A stretch of 64,000 bases of DNA from Sipunculus nudus (lineage: Eukaryota; Annelida; Sipuncula; Golfingiida; Sipunculidae). Shown here piece after piece: positions 63,146 through 64,000 of this stretch. The position numbers and the translations under genes were made by a program. The stretch spans positions 31,001,456-31,065,455 of the forward strand of contig CM049312.1 of NCBI GenBank assembly GCA_026874595.1. Reading direction: 5' to 3'. Within the stretch, counting starts at the first letter, position 1. Each line of letters begins with the position of its first letter. The notes below the pieces were generated by a model, which was given only the letters and a program-made list of their open reading frames with translations, was not told the DNA's origin and did not search any database.

Positions 63146-63440
63146 GGCTTCTGTGGCACTGGGTTAAAGCACAGAAAGCCGGGAGGTCGTGAGTTGAAAT
63201 CTCAGCCGAGGCGTGGAGTTTTCATGGTCGGCCACCACCCAGGATGAGCACCTTCGCAGGCTAAATGGGAAGGCTATGCCCCACAGCGGTGTATCACTGA
63301 CAAAAGAGTGCGTCTTTAGGGATTCCTAAGTGTCATGACCCAGCAACGGGGTTGATTACACACTCAGGACCCGCAGGTGCGGTAGACACCAGGTCTGGGT
63401 GACACCAAGATACAACAGACTATGTGTGTATGTGTATGAG
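63146..63440 (+). mobile_element. tRNA-derived SINE
   Basis: Head GGCTTCTGTGGCACTGGG includes A box TGGCACTGGG (63154-63163). GGAGGTCGTGAGTTGAAATC-TCAGCC holds a B-box variant, AGTTGAAATCTC (63192-63203), with A-to-B spacing close to a tRNA's. The phrase 'CTGTGGCNNNGGGTTAA...GGGAGGTCGTGAGTT' is typical of mollusc tRNA-type SINE heads (general knowledge). The body downstream is GC-richer than its surroundings and runs to about 63440; the exact end is not fixed. No protein is encoded. Confidence 0.75.
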
Positions 63441-63724
63441 CCATGGACCAAGTTGGTGTTAATATTGTAATACAGACGACCTTGTTCAAAGTATAAAAAC
63501 CAGAAAGCGCTGAGAAAAAAAAATGTATTCCATGATGTATTCCATGTCTTCTTTCTGAACCAGATACAAATAAACACATACACAAATCCAGACATTCTCG
63601 ATTAGTTTGTAACCTCAGCCTCGTATTTCAGATTTTTTGCGCCTTCAATAATTCGTTAGGCTCTATTATAATGTACTGGCGACAGGTTATGTCTTACACG
63701 TTCAGACTGGCCCTGTGTATAACA

Positions 63725-64000
63725 ATTGACCCAGGGGCCATGAAGCTCAACTAAACAGGAAAACATTCACTAAAGGAATTTTATAAATGCCTAATGTTGT
63801 AGGGGCTATCCCAATTCAACTTAAGATATGAACAGACGATATGGGTAACAGAGATCTAATTTCAGGTTTCCGAGGAGATTTTTTATGGACCTCCCTGGAT
63901 GTTAAGTTAGAAGATTCTAGGTGCAATGGTTAAAATGTGTGCCCTGTTAACAGACAACTACATCTTTGGTGGTTTCAAGATAAAGCGTAAAAATTTGAAA
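63725..64000 (-). repeat. R1 modular repeat, inverted, cut by the window end
   Basis: The complement of 63725-63750 resembles the R1 3' end (GAGCTTCATGGCCCCTGGGT). Within 63838-63960 ATGGGTAACAGAGATCTAAT, GGTTTCCGAGGAGATT and GTGTGCCCTGTTAACAGACA match the inverted unit at 16.9-17.0 kb. It continues beyond the window. Confidence 0.75.

Overview
The window looks like non-coding chromosome sequence from an animal nuclear genome. It is AT-rich and has no long open reading frame on either strand (the longest stop-free candidate is about 140 codons, and part of that is a translated TA microsatellite). It has no rRNA, no CRISPR, no operon layout and no convincing complete gene. It carries many long (TA)n microsatellites, tRNA-derived SINE-like heads and dispersed repeats built of GGTCA- and GTCCGTC-rich modules. 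That repeat style resembles bivalve and other lophotrochozoan genomes; the placement is inference from texture, because no host gene here fixes the taxon.

Layout. 1-2.8 kb: a diverged 1.4 kb block (copy A), a (TA)n tract and a SINE-like head. 3.2-19.7 kb: mostly unannotatable DNA, with an element bearing inverted termini of hAT-like style (6.94-7.62 kb), a 107-bp tandem duplication (12.93-13.15 kb) and a minus-strand copy of a modular repeat family called R1 here (16.67-17.69 kb). 19.8-21.3 kb: a MITE-like element followed by a CpG-rich stretch. 25-29 kb: three weak exon or small-gene candidates. 31.9-34.6 kb: a 2.7 kb plus-strand R1 element with a cluster of perfect AGGTCA direct repeats. 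37.2 kb: a possible terminal exon with an ITIM-like motif. 39.6-40.2 kb: the second copy of the MITE. 41.9-42.6 kb: an LTR-like block. 47.8-53.4 kb: clustered AT microsatellites. 55.1-55.3 kb: a minus-strand SINE. 58.4-59.9 kb: another R1 element. 61.1-62.8 kb: copy B of the block at the window start, again followed by (TA)n, then a SINE and a truncated R1 copy running off the end.

The best-supported new observation is a non-autonomous DNA transposon family of about 0.6 kb (19775-20378 and 39591-40175). Both copies start with the same 7-bp terminus, end in its complement (one base changed in copy 2), and are flanked by 9-bp target-site duplications (exact in copy 1, 8 of 9 in copy 2). I did not recognise it as a named family. 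Second is the pair of diverged, non-coding, same-orientation blocks about 60 kb apart. Third is the dense set of nuclear-receptor-type DR1 motifs inside an R1 repeat. Genes cannot be said to work together here because none is securely identified. All protein-coding calls are low-confidence candidates.
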